The position numbers were made by a program, and so were the translations under genes. A DNA stretch of 64,000 bases from Clostridia bacterium (GTDB taxonomy: Bacteria; Bacillota; Clostridia; Oscillospirales; CAG-272), in NCBI GenBank assembly GCA_017463125.1, contig JAFTPV010000020.1:1-64000 (forward strand), written 5' to 3'. This document shows positions 26,848 through 35,114 of this stretch, one piece after another; the stretch's first letter is position 1; each line of letters starts with the position of its first letter. The notes below the pieces were generated by a model. It did not search any database. It was not told where the DNA came from and worked only from the letters and a program-made list of their open reading frames with translations.

Positions 26848-27678
26848 ATGAATCATAGTAATCTCTACGACCTTATAACCTGCCTTCAATACGGAACGAA
26901 TCTGCATATTGGCGTTATTTTCCTCGGAAAATACGGACACGAAAAGCTGAATACTACAAAGAGGCATCTGATTCACGCAGCCGACGTTTGCTGGGAGATG
27001 AAGAGCCGCCCGGGCGGCTTTGACCGTTGCTTTGCCTGCCGTACCGCAGCGATAGATAAAGCGATTTCCACGAAAGAATCATGGGGCGGATTTTGCGTGA
27101 ACGGTGTATACGAGTATACCCGTCCTGTTTTGGTTGACGGAGAGGTTGCCGCGGTTATATACGTTGGCAACATTCTTGCAGAGGGCGCCGGCAGAGAACG
27201 GCTGGACAAACAGCTCAACAGTAAAAAAGAGCTTTATAACACTATGGAAAATAATTTTTCCGAGGATCAGTGCAGAGTTTTAACTCAAATTATCGAAAGC
27301 TACATTCATTTCATCTTTGAAACGTATGGGACAAAATATTCCGACTCAAGCATAGACGCCAGAGTTCAGAACATAAAAAATTTCATCAAAGAAAACATCG
27401 AATCGGATATAAGCATTTCGCATCTCGCAAAGCACTTTAATTATAATGAAAAATACCTCGGAAGGATTTTTAAGGAAAAAACCGGAATCAGCATAAAGCA
27501 ATATATAAACAATCAGCGAATACTTTTAGCCAAACGACTGCTTGAAAAAGGCGATCTTGTTATAAACGTAGCCACGAGCGTTGGTTTTAATAATGTCACT
27601 TATTTTAACTATTTGTTTAAGCAGATAGTCGGACAAACACCAACAGAATACCGAGATAAGTACAAAACATCACTTTGA
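26848..27678 (+). CDS. AraC-family transcription regulator with PocR sensor domain
   Basis: 276 residues. An N-terminal PocR ligand domain (about 5-165) is recognised by the Cys-rich DRCFACRTAAIDKA and WGGFCVNGVYEYTRPV motifs; PocR domains sense small hydrocarbon or sugar-like ligands. A C-terminal AraC helix-turn-helix pair (about 175-274) includes ISHLAKHFNYNEKYLGRIF and VATSVGFNNVTYFNYLFK. RBS GCAGGAG is 9 bases before ATG. It is divergent from the FAD oxidoreductase gene and is the only regulator in the island, so it most likely activates the whole 26.7-15.3 kb operon when the glycan product is present. Confidence 0.92.
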   Translation: MNHSNLYDLITCLQYGTNLHIGVIFLGKYGHEKLNTTKRHLIHAADVCWEMKSRPGGFDRCFACRTAAIDKAISTKESWGGFCVNGVYEYTRPVLVDGEVAAVIYVGNILAEGAGRERLDKQLNSKKELYNTMENNFSEDQCRVLTQIIESYIHFIFETYGTKYSDSSIDARVQNIKNFIKENIESDISISHLAKHFNYNEKYLGRIFKEKTGISIKQYINNQRILLAKRLLEKGDLVINVATSVGFNNVTYFNYLFKQIVGQTPTEYRDKYKTSL

Positions 27679-28017
27679 TAGCGGCATATAAAATTATCCA
27701 TGTAAAATATTGACATTCTTCTTTGTTTACAGCGATAAAAATTTTCACCAAAAAATACTTGACATATTTGCAAAAGAGAGTTACAATACGACTGCGGTAG
27801 CACGAGAATGATTCGCTGTTTGCATTTTATACAGTGCATGACACCCACAAAACCTTTTGTCGCAGTTTCAGTCAGGAAAATAGTTTGACCACAGGTTTGA
27901 CCATTTGCAGAATTTTTCTGTGTGGCAACGGACGGACGCATTGGTTAAAAACGCGAAAATTTGCGGAATATACGGTTTATTTTAGAGCAGATTTGCTTAT
28001 TTTACATCTTAGAATGT
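27679..28017. other. Right-end spacer of the island
   Basis: 339 bases without a credible gene. It contains the right copy of the TTTGACCA repeat (27883-27910) and leads into the right attachment repeat. A minus-strand open frame across it lacks a ribosome site and reads through the repeat. Confidence 0.6.
27883..27910. repeat. Right copy of the 28-nt repeat with two TTTGACCA octamers
   Basis: 25/28 identical to 10376-10403. It lies 108 bases left of the right attachment core. It is a candidate integrase arm-binding site or integrase 3'-end relic. Confidence 0.65.
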
Positions 28018-28058
28018 CTTTGGGAGCACGATGTCGCAGGTTCAAATCCTGTCATTTC
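28018..28058. repeat. attR: right 41-nt direct repeat (3' half of tRNA-Pro)
   Basis: Matches 10457-10497 of tRNA-Pro at 39 of 41 positions, from the anticodon loop CTTTGGGAGCA to CATTTC. There is no 5' half and no CCA. With the left copy it defines an island of about 17.56 kb. Confidence 0.85.
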
Positions 28059-28083
28059 ACCCCAAATTTGTGCTTTATGCACC

Positions 28084-28125
28084 AAAAAAATCAGTCCTTT
28101 TCGCAAGATTAGGACTGATTTTTTG
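28084..28125 (+). terminator. Terminator beyond attR
   Basis: Stem with TCAGTCCT/AGGACTGA extended by A/T pairs, then T6. It follows the tRNA fragment by 26 bases, so it is probably the original tRNA-Pro terminator displaced by the island. 28126-28301 holds nothing recognisable. Confidence 0.75.
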
Positions 28126-28301
28126 TACAGTTTTTACAAAGCTAAAATCTTTTTTTGAAGAATACAACACCCCACTTATAAAATACCACGCATTATTCTC
28201 ACACTGCTTCAAAGGAAATGCCGTGTATTAAGAGTTTTATGTAAAAATCTTATTAAACTTAAGTATAAAATCTATTGCGTTATTGATTTATAAGAATAGT
28301 G

Positions 28302-28985
28302 TCAGTCTAGCCTCTGCTTAATAATCGGCAGGAGGACTTCTGTTATTTTTTCATATCCATTAGCGTTTGGGTGCAGGCCGTCGTCTGTATAGAGCGAAGA
28401 ATATTCGCCAACTGACGCGTCTTTTAATGCTGAGTGCGTATCGACGTAGGTGCAGCCGTATTCTGCGGCTATATTTTTGATTTTTTCGTTTGCGGAGAGT
28501 ATGCGCTCATTTCTGTCAGAGAAAGCCTTCGAGGTGGGGTGGAGTGACTGAATTATAAGCTCTGAATCGGGGAGGCGGTGAGTTATATCACTAATAATTT
28601 TCTCATAGTCTTCAAACATCGTATCAATATTGTTTATCCCTATAAGAAGGACTACTATCTTGGGATTTACGGCATAGAGAGAAACATCGAGTCTATCGTA
28701 AAGTCCTGTTGTGGTATCACCGCTTATACCGCGCCATGCTACCTTATAATCAGAGTAAGCGTTTCCATACTGCGCGTAGCCGTCGGTTATGCTGTCACCT
28801 ATAAATGCTATATCAACGTTAGAAAGTGTTTTATTCTCTTCGGTAAAGGCTGTTACTTTGTTATGATAATACTCTCCGTAAAATTTTGCGTCGTCATCTT
28901 CTTTAGGCGCAAATAGCCATACGGCAATGCCTGCAGCAATTAAGGTGCATAAAACTATTGCTGACAATAATATCTTCTTTTTCAT
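28302..28985 (-). CDS. Membrane-anchored SGNH/GDSL hydrolase
   Basis: 227 residues. An N-terminal hydrophobic segment (about 4-25) acts as anchor or signal. SGNH blocks are in order: block I FIGDSITDG (catalytic Ser), block II RGISGDTTTG, block III IGINNI, and block V DGLHPNANGY (Asp and His). These enzymes remove acyl groups from lipids or acetyl groups from sugars. The gene follows the metal ATPase by 3 bases and may be co-transcribed, though a link to metals is not obvious. Confidence 0.9.
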   Translation of the reverse strand: MKKKILLSAIVLCTLIAAGIAVWLFAPKEDDDAKFYGEYYHNKVTAFTEENKTLSNVDIAFIGDSITDGYAQYGNAYSDYKVAWRGISGDTTTGLYDRLDVSLYAVNPKIVVLLIGINNIDTMFEDYEKIISDITHRLPDSELIIQSLHPTSKAFSDRNERILSANEKIKNIAAEYGCTYVDTHSALKDASVGEYSSLYTDDGLHPNANGYEKITEVLLPIIKQRLD

Positions 28986-28988
28986 TAA

Positions 28989-30845
28989 TTAATACTTCTT
29001 CTCCTTATATCTTAAAGCGCGCATTGAATTGAGTATTGCAAGCACCGCAACGCCAACGTCTGCAAAGACGGCAAGCCACATATTCGCAAGGCCAAAAAGT
29101 CCTAAAACCAATATCATCCCTTTTGCCCCAAGGGCAAAAATTATATTCTGCCAAGAAATATGCACGGTTTTTCGAGAAATGCGTACAGCCTCGTAAATTT
29201 TCGACAGATTGTCGGTCATTATTACGACATCTGCCGCCTCGATTGCGCTATCCTGTCCGACGCTTCCCATAGCAACACCGATATCGGCTCTGGCAAGACT
29301 TGGAGCGTCGTTTATTCCGTCGCCTACGTACATCGTGCTTTCGGAGGCGGTTATAAGCTCCTGGAGCTTCTTGTATTTATCCTCGGGGGTCAGCTCGTAA
29401 TAAGCCGTGTCAATTCCAACGCTCTCCGCTACACGAAGGACGTTATCCTTCTTATCACCGGATAAAATAACTGTATTTCTGACACCGATAGAGTGGAGAG
29501 AGGATATTGCAGAGCTAGCCTCAGGCTTTATACTATCAGATATATACACGACGCCTATAAGCTCGCCATCCTTTGCGGCGTAGACCGCGCCCTCTTTTTC
29601 CTCTATGCCGTCAAGGCTTATTTCGTATTTATGCATAAGCGCTCTGTTTCCTACGAGGATGGTTTTATCCGAGAACTCGGCAATAACGCCAAGACCTGCA
29701 ATTTCCTCTGCAGTATCAGGCTTTTCTATCTCGGCAGACGCGCGCTTCAAGCATCTGGCTATTGGGTGATTTGATACGGATTCAGCTGAGGCGACAAGCT
29801 TCAATAGCTCTTCCTTCTCAACACCTACGGGACGGGCACCGCTGATAAGAAATTCACCCGTTGTTATGGTTCCCGTTTTGTCAAAGGCTACTGTTTCTAC
29901 CCTTGCAAGCTTTGAAAAAACGTTTCCTCCCTTATATAGAATACCGCGCGAGGCGGCACCGCCTATTCCGCCAAAGAATGCCATAGGAACAGATATTACG
30001 AGAGCACACGGGCAGGATATTACAAGGAACGTAAGCGCCGTGTAGACAGACTCGTTAATGCTCATTAGTGAGAAAATCGGAGGAACTATTGCCATAAGCA
30101 GAGCTGCGATAACGACTATGGGAGTATAGTACCTCGAAAATCTTGTTATAAACGCCTCTTCCTTTGACTTATTATCAGTTGCCGTTTCTACAAGTCGCAG
30201 AACTCTTGATGCAGATGACTCCGATGCGGGACGTAGGGTTCTTGCCTTAATAAGCCCGTTTATCACAACGTATCCGCTGGAAAGCTCATCTCCTGCACCT
30301 ATACTGCGCGGAAGAGGCTCGCCTGTCATAGAGGAGGTATCAACGTCGGCGCTCCCTTCAAGCACCGTGCAGTCAATAGGCACACGTTCACCGGGGCGTA
30401 TTACTATAACGCTTCCCTCCTCTACGTCCTCTGCGTCAATGGTCTGCTCTACCCCGTCTGCAAGCACCGTAGCCTCATCGGGACAAATGTCCATAAGAGC
30501 GCGGATAGAGCTTCTGGATTTTCTTACCGCTCTATGCTCGAAGGTTTCTCCTATTAGGAAGAATATCATAACCGCAGCGCCCTCGCTCCACTCACCAAGC
30601 GCTACGGCTCCGATGGAGGCAATAGACATCAAGAACTTTTCATCAAGAAGATCACGCCTTAAGATTCCTCTTACGGCATCAAGAAAAACCTGCCAGCCGG
30701 CGACCGCTATTGCCGCTATGTAAATACAAAAAGCGGTAATATCAAGCAATAAATGCTCAAATAAAAGAGCGAGTGCAAATAACGCAAGCGAAACGGCTAT
30801 TTTAACCGTATCCTTTTTCAAGAATTTGAGAAATCTGCTCATCAC
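28989..30845 (-). CDS. P1B-type heavy-metal ATPase (Cd/Zn/Pb exporter class, without N-terminal HMA)
   Basis: 618 residues, shorter than CadA/ZntA because the metal-binding HMA domain is a separate upstream gene. Visible motifs: membrane metal site VISCPCALVISVP, phosphorylation loop DKTGTITTG, SNHPIA (the P1B His-Pro), actuator TGEP, and hinge VGDGINDAPSLARADIGVAMG. The CPC motif with an SmtB/CadC-type regulator supports Cd2+/Zn2+/Pb2+ efflux rather than copper. It starts inside the HMA gene stop (4-base ATGA overlap), so HMA protein and pump are co-translated. Confidence 0.94.
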   Translation of the reverse strand: MMSRFLKFLKKDTVKIAVSLALFALALLFEHLLLDITAFCIYIAAIAVAGWQVFLDAVRGILRRDLLDEKFLMSIASIGAVALGEWSEGAAVMIFFLIGETFEHRAVRKSRSSIRALMDICPDEATVLADGVEQTIDAEDVEEGSVIVIRPGERVPIDCTVLEGSADVDTSSMTGEPLPRSIGAGDELSSGYVVINGLIKARTLRPASESSASRVLRLVETATDNKSKEEAFITRFSRYYTPIVVIAALLMAIVPPIFSLMSINESVYTALTFLVISCPCALVISVPMAFFGGIGGAASRGILYKGGNVFSKLARVETVAFDKTGTITTGEFLISGARPVGVEKEELLKLVASAESVSNHPIARCLKRASAEIEKPDTAEEIAGLGVIAEFSDKTILVGNRALMHKYEISLDGIEEKEGAVYAAKDGELIGVVYISDSIKPEASSAISSLHSIGVRNTVILSGDKKDNVLRVAESVGIDTAYYELTPEDKYKKLQELITASESTMYVGDGINDAPSLARADIGVAMGSVGQDSAIEAADVVIMTDNLSKIYEAVRISRKTVHISWQNIIFALGAKGMILVLGLFGLANMWLAVFADVGVAVLAILNSMRALRYKEKKY

Positions 30846-31054
30846 TCTATTTCAATTCCGTCCTCAAACGCCTTGGCGCATTTTTCAACCAGCGCACGGC
30901 AATCTGCCTCCGAGAGAGTCGTTTCAACAGTCAGCTTCTCTGTTAAAAAGTTGATTTTTGCGGATTCTATACCGTCCTTTGACTCAATCTGTGACGCAAG
31001 CTTTGCCGCGCAGTTCGGGCAGTCGAGTCCTGTGATTGTGTACTTGATTTTCAT
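30842..31054 (-). CDS. Stand-alone HMA metal-binding protein
   Basis: 70 residues forming one heavy-metal-associated ferredoxin-like fold. The metal motif is GLDCPNCAAK (CxxC) near residue 9. The acidic C-terminus ends EDGIEIE. Its usual place is the N-terminus of the ATPase; here it is a separate 4-base-overlapping gene, so it acts as a metallochaperone or as a detached domain. The GLDCxxCA form is typical of Zn/Cd pumps, whereas copper chaperones usually have GMTCxxC. Confidence 0.92.
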   Translation of the reverse strand: MKIKYTITGLDCPNCAAKLASQIESKDGIESAKINFLTEKLTVETTLSEADCRALVEKCAKAFEDGIEIE

Positions 31055-31079
31055 TTCATTTACCTCACTTGAAAATTAT

Positions 31080-31448
31080 TTATTCTTTAATATGCTCTAA
31101 TGCTTTTTCTATTATATCTCTTACGTGGTCGTCGGCAAGAGAATAAAAGACGTTCTTTCCCGATTTGCGATAGGTTATAAGATCGCTCTGACGCAAAATC
31201 TTAAGCTGATGGGAAACCGCCGACTTTGTCATTCCCAAAAGCTCGGCAATATCACAAACACAAAGAGGCTCACCGTCAATTGCAAAAAGTATGCTCATTC
31301 TTGTTGAATCCCCGAAAATCTTAAAGAAATCCGACAGGTCGTAAAGAGTGTTCTGATCCGGCATCGTCTGCTTTTTCTGCTCCAAAACATCGGTATGCAA
31401 CTCCTCGCACTCGCAATCGGGAGCGTTTTTTTCGTATAAGGGTTTCAT
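31080..31448 (-). CDS. ArsR/SmtB-family metal-responsive repressor (CadC-like)
   Basis: 122 residues. An N-terminal Cys pair (DCECEELH) and CVCDIAELL in helix 3 would form the CadC alpha3N site for Cd/Pb. The C-terminal helix DHVRDIIEKALEHIKE carries the Asp/His/His/Glu set of the zinc alpha5 site. The winged helix spans about 35-110 (TKSAVSHQLKILRQSDLI is the recognition helix). It is the first gene of the operon, 25 bases before the HMA gene, with AAGGAGG before ATG. Metal binding should release it from the operator at 31472-31489. Confidence 0.93.
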   Translation of the reverse strand: MKPLYEKNAPDCECEELHTDVLEQKKQTMPDQNTLYDLSDFFKIFGDSTRMSILFAIDGEPLCVCDIAELLGMTKSAVSHQLKILRQSDLITYRKSGKNVFYSLADDHVRDIIEKALEHIKE

Positions 31449-31471
31449 TTTGCCTCCTTTTTAGTTTTACA

Positions 31472-31489
31472 GTTGAATGATTGTTCAAC
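31472..31489 (-). promoter_or_regulatory. ArsR/CadC-type operator
   Basis: Inverted repeat GTTGAA-n6-TTCAAC, similar to SmtB/CadC operators built on TGAAC/GTTCA half-sites. It lies just downstream of the -10, as expected for repression. Confidence 0.75.
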
Positions 31490-31499
31490 CGTTTGTTTT

Positions 31500-31528
31500 A
31501 TTATAACACTATCTACACTCGTTGTCAA
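31500..31528 (-). promoter_or_regulatory. Promoter of the metal-efflux operon
   Basis: Minus-strand TTGACA (31528-31523), 17 bases, TATAAT (31505-31500), both perfect. It is back to back with the promoter of the TraX-like gene. Confidence 0.9.
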
Positions 31529-31545
31529 TAGTTTACCGAAAAATA

Positions 31546-31574
31546 TTGACTTTTTTTCCTCCGTATTATAAAAT
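31546..31574 (+). promoter_or_regulatory. Promoter of the TraX-like gene
   Basis: TTGACT (31546-31551), 17 bases, TAAAAT (31569-31574); the start codon is 31 bases further with AAAAAGGACG before it. Confidence 0.85.
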
Positions 31575-31604
31575 AGGTATGTAAATTTCAAAAAGGACGT
31601 TTAT

Positions 31605-32348
31605 ATGAATACAAAGCTAATTTCGGGAAATCAGTTAAAAGTGCTTGCTGCCGTATTTATGGTAGTTGACCACATTGGACTTATGTTTTTCCCTACTATG
31701 ATAATTTTCAGATGCATCGGAAGGCTGTCCATGCCTATATTCGCGTTTATGATCTCTGAGGGGGCAAGATACACTAAAAATAAAGTGAGATATTTTCTCT
31801 CCGTTTTTATTCTGGCGGCTATTTGTCAGACGGTTTATTTCTTTGCGGATGGCGGAAGCCTTTATATGAGTATACTGGTTACGTTCTCTATATCCATTAT
31901 ACTCATATATATGCTGAATAATTTCAAGAAAAGCCTGCTTTCAAAATCGGCAACCGCCACACAGAAGGCAGTATCTGGCGCCGTGCTTATCAGTGGGGTC
32001 ACACTAACCTATATTTTGAACAAGGCATTAGCGATAGATTACGGATTTATAGGCTGCATTATGCCTGCCATAGTCAGTATATTTGATTTTAAGGATATGG
32101 ACGCGCCCAAATGGCTTGCAAGGCTCGACTGCATACCTTTAAGAGTTTTATGTCTTGGCGTAGCAATCGTCATAATGGCTATAATTAAGGGAGCAACATT
32201 CGTGTGGTGTGCGCTTTTAGCAGTCCCACTGCTTCTTCTGTATTCGGAAAAGCGCGGAAAGTGGAAAATGAAATATTTCTTCTATCTTTTCTATCCGTTG
32301 CACCTTGTGGCTCTTGAGGGAATATACATACTTACGAAAATTATATGA
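31605..32348 (+). CDS. TraX-family integral membrane protein
   Basis: 247 residues with about seven hydrophobic segments. The N-terminus has the family pattern LKVLAAVFMVVDHIGLMFF, then RCIGRLSMPIFAFMISEGARYT. TraX in F plasmids N-acetylates pilin; chromosomal relatives are predicted membrane acyltransferases of unknown substrate. It is a single-gene unit with its own promoter and a strong terminator, so there is no context for the substrate. Confidence 0.88.
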   Translation: MNTKLISGNQLKVLAAVFMVVDHIGLMFFPTMIIFRCIGRLSMPIFAFMISEGARYTKNKVRYFLSVFILAAICQTVYFFADGGSLYMSILVTFSISIILIYMLNNFKKSLLSKSATATQKAVSGAVLISGVTLTYILNKALAIDYGFIGCIMPAIVSIFDFKDMDAPKWLARLDCIPLRVLCLGVAIVIMAIIKGATFVWCALLAVPLLLLYSEKRGKWKMKYFFYLFYPLHLVALEGIYILTKII

Positions 32349-32352
32349 TTAG

Positions 32353-32403
32353 AAAAGCGGCAGCTCACTACCAAAAAGATAATGAGCTGTCGCTTTTATT
32401 TTT
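32353..32403. terminator. Bidirectional terminator between traX-like gene and Ca2+ ATPase
   Basis: 14-bp stem AAAGCGGCAGCTCA with TGAGCTGTCGCTTT, 16-nt loop, A-run on one side and TTTTATTTTTATTT on the other. The two genes converge here. Confidence 0.85.
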
Positions 32404-32416
32404 ATTTACGTTAAAA

Positions 32417-35077
32417 TCAGTTTTTTGAAACCTTGCGCTGAATAAGCTTTACTATCTCGACGATAGGAATTACTATCGCGCCAAGTCCGATAGCTATAAG
32501 ATACTCGGCGAGGTCAACGCCTACGAAGCCGAAGGCGCCTGCAAGGAAGGGTACCTCGCATACGATAGTCGTTGCGATAAGAGAGCCGACAGCGGCGATC
32601 CAAAGAGTTTTGTTATGAGAATGAAGGCTAAAGATGCTTCCGCGCTGAGAACGCATATTAAAGCTATGGAATATCTCTGCCATAGACATCGTGAGGAATG
32701 CCATAGTCATACCGTGAGCGCTGTTGGTTATCTCCCAGTTGCCCGTTTCCATAAAGTGACCGATAAAGTAGGAAGCAAGCGTAAGAACGGTTACGAGAAC
32801 ACCCTGATAAGCGATGTCAACGCCCATACCGTCGGAGAATATACCTGCCTTTGCTGAACGGGGCTTTCTTCTCATAATGTTAGGCTCCGCGCGCTCCATA
32901 CCGAGAGCAAGCGCCGGGAAGCAGTCGGTTACAAGGTTGATCCAGAGAAGATGAACAGGCTTAAGGATAGTAAATCCGAGCAGGGTTGCCGAGAATATTG
33001 AAAGTACCTCGCTCATATTAGAGCCGAGAAGGAACTGTATTGCCTTACGGATATTATCGTAAATACGGCGTCCCTCTTCAACTGCTCCGACTATCGTAGC
33101 AAAGTTGTCGTCAGCAAGAACCATATCCGCAACGTTCTTGGTTACGTCGGTTCCGGTGATACCCATACCAACGCCTATATCAGCACTCTTTATCGAGGGG
33201 GCGTCGTTTACACCGTCACCGGTCATAGCGGTAACGTAGCCTGCCTTACGCCAAGCGTTGACGATTCTGGTCTTATGCTCGGGCTGAACGCGAGCGTATA
33301 CGCTTATATTGCGGAATTTAGTTTCAAATTCCTCGTCGCTCATATCGTTAAGCTGCGAGCCTGTTATAGCATAAGTGTCCTCGGTAATAATACCAAGCTC
33401 CTTGGCAATAGCAACGGCTGTATCAATGTGGTCGCCGGTAATCATTATAGGACGGATACCCGCTCCGCGACACTCAACGATAGCGTCCTTTACCTCCGGG
33501 CGAACAGGGTCTATCATACCGCAAAGGCCGCTGAAGCAAAGATCGGACTCAAGCTGCGCGGGCTCGTAGTCTGTCGGCGCCGTATCGTAACGACGGGTAG
33601 CGCACGCGAGAACGCGAAGTGCCTTATCTGCCATAGCCTTATTAGCCTCAAGAATCTCTGCCTTATACTCCTCGGTCATGGGAACAGCCGCGCCATCCTT
33701 AAGGTAGTGAGTGCATTTTCCGATAATAACGTCCGGAGCACCCTTGGTATACTGAACGATGCCATCCTGCATAGTATGAACGGTTGACATCATCTTACGG
33801 CCGGAGTCGAATGGAGCCTCACCGCATCTCGGAGCGGTTGCCTTAAGGTCGTATTTTTTCATACCGAGCTTGTCAGCCCAAACAACAAGTGCAGCCTCTG
33901 TGGGTTCACCTGTAACGTTACCGTCGGAGTCGATCTCCGCATCGCAGCAAAGAGCCATTGCAGAGGCTATCTGCTTTTCGTCCTCGCCGAAGAAATCAAC
34001 GACAGTCATTTTATTCTGAGTGAGGGTTCCCGTCTTATCCGAGCAGATAATCTGCGCACAGCCGAGTGTTTCAACTGCGGTAAGACGGCGGATAATAGCG
34101 TTACGCTTTGACATATTAGTAACGCCAATAGAGAGAACTACGGTAACTACTGCTGCAAGTCCCTCGGGAATTGCGGCAACTGCGAGCGAAACTGCGACCA
34201 TAAACGAGGGGAGAATCGTTTCACCGAAATTCAAGTTACCTGCGCGAAGAATCTGAACGCCGAATACTATAATACATATACCAAGCACGAGCCAGGTAAG
34301 TATTTTAGAGAGCTGATTGAGCTTTATCTGAAGGGGTGTTTCACCGTCTTCTGCCTGCTGAAGAGCGCCTGCGATCTTACCCATCTCGGTATCCATACCG
34401 GTAGCGGTAACGACGGCGGTACCACGTCCGTAAACTACGGTTGAGCCCATATAAAGCATATTTTTACGGTCGCCAAGAGGAACGTCCTTCTCGTTTTCCT
34501 TAAGGTTAATAATATCGATAAATTTTGTTACGGGAACAGACTCACCCGTCAGCGCCGCTTCCTCAACCTTAAGGCTTGCGTTTTCAAGAATTCTCGCATC
34601 TGCGGGAACTGCGTCGCCCGCCTCGAGAAGAATAACGTCACCAACGACGAGGTCCTCACTGTGTATTACCTGAACCTTGCCGTCACGAATTACCTTCGAG
34701 GTTGCTGCCGACATTTCTTGAAGAGCCTCAATAGCCTTCTCTGCCTTACTCTCCTGATAAACTCCGAGAACCGCGTTGACTATTACCACCGCAAGAATGA
34801 TAATAACGTCGGCAAAGCCCTCTGCCTCAGCAGGATTGTGGATCATCTCGTAAACTCCGAGTGCTCCGCTGATAAACGCCGCAATGATAAGGATTATTAT
34901 CATCGGGTCGGCAAGCTGCTCAAGAAATCTTCTGATAAGCGACTTGCCCTTTGCGGCGGCAAGCTTATTCTTTCCGTTTACCTCAAGCCTTTTTGCAGCC
35001 TCGGCAGATGTGAGACCGTCACTAGAGCTATCTAAAGCTTTTAAGACCGTCTCTTTTTCTTCACAATAAAATTTCAT
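32417..35077 (-). CDS. Calcium-transporting P-type ATPase (P2A)
   Basis: 886 residues, normal for bacterial SERCA/PMCA-like pumps. The cation N domain is followed by membrane helices (MIIILIIAAFISGALG), ALTGESVPV (actuator), the PEGLAAVVT calcium-site helix, DKTGTLTQNK (phosphorylated Asp), TKGAPDVI (nucleotide domain) and MTGDGVNDAPSIKSADIGVGMG. AGGAGG lies 12 bases before ATG. It follows the trypsin-like lipoprotein gene by 37 bases on the same strand and may share its transcript. Likely extrudes Ca2+, although some relatives move Mn2+. Confidence 0.93.
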   Translation of the reverse strand: MKFYCEEKETVLKALDSSSDGLTSAEAAKRLEVNGKNKLAAAKGKSLIRRFLEQLADPMIIILIIAAFISGALGVYEMIHNPAEAEGFADVIIILAVVIVNAVLGVYQESKAEKAIEALQEMSAATSKVIRDGKVQVIHSEDLVVGDVILLEAGDAVPADARILENASLKVEEAALTGESVPVTKFIDIINLKENEKDVPLGDRKNMLYMGSTVVYGRGTAVVTATGMDTEMGKIAGALQQAEDGETPLQIKLNQLSKILTWLVLGICIIVFGVQILRAGNLNFGETILPSFMVAVSLAVAAIPEGLAAVVTVVLSIGVTNMSKRNAIIRRLTAVETLGCAQIICSDKTGTLTQNKMTVVDFFGEDEKQIASAMALCCDAEIDSDGNVTGEPTEAALVVWADKLGMKKYDLKATAPRCGEAPFDSGRKMMSTVHTMQDGIVQYTKGAPDVIIGKCTHYLKDGAAVPMTEEYKAEILEANKAMADKALRVLACATRRYDTAPTDYEPAQLESDLCFSGLCGMIDPVRPEVKDAIVECRGAGIRPIMITGDHIDTAVAIAKELGIITEDTYAITGSQLNDMSDEEFETKFRNISVYARVQPEHKTRIVNAWRKAGYVTAMTGDGVNDAPSIKSADIGVGMGITGTDVTKNVADMVLADDNFATIVGAVEEGRRIYDNIRKAIQFLLGSNMSEVLSIFSATLLGFTILKPVHLLWINLVTDCFPALALGMERAEPNIMRRKPRSAKAGIFSDGMGVDIAYQGVLVTVLTLASYFIGHFMETGNWEITNSAHGMTMAFLTMSMAEIFHSFNMRSQRGSIFSLHSHNKTLWIAAVGSLIATTIVCEVPFLAGAFGFVGVDLAEYLIAIGLGAIVIPIVEIVKLIQRKVSKN

Positions 35078-35114
35078 TTCGATTTATATTCCTCCTAAAA
35101 TTATTATCCAAAAA

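Noticed and set aside
27609..27941. 110-codon minus-strand frame at the island right end
   Set aside because: Overlaps the AraC gene end and the TTTGACCA repeat; no ribosome site or recognisable domain.
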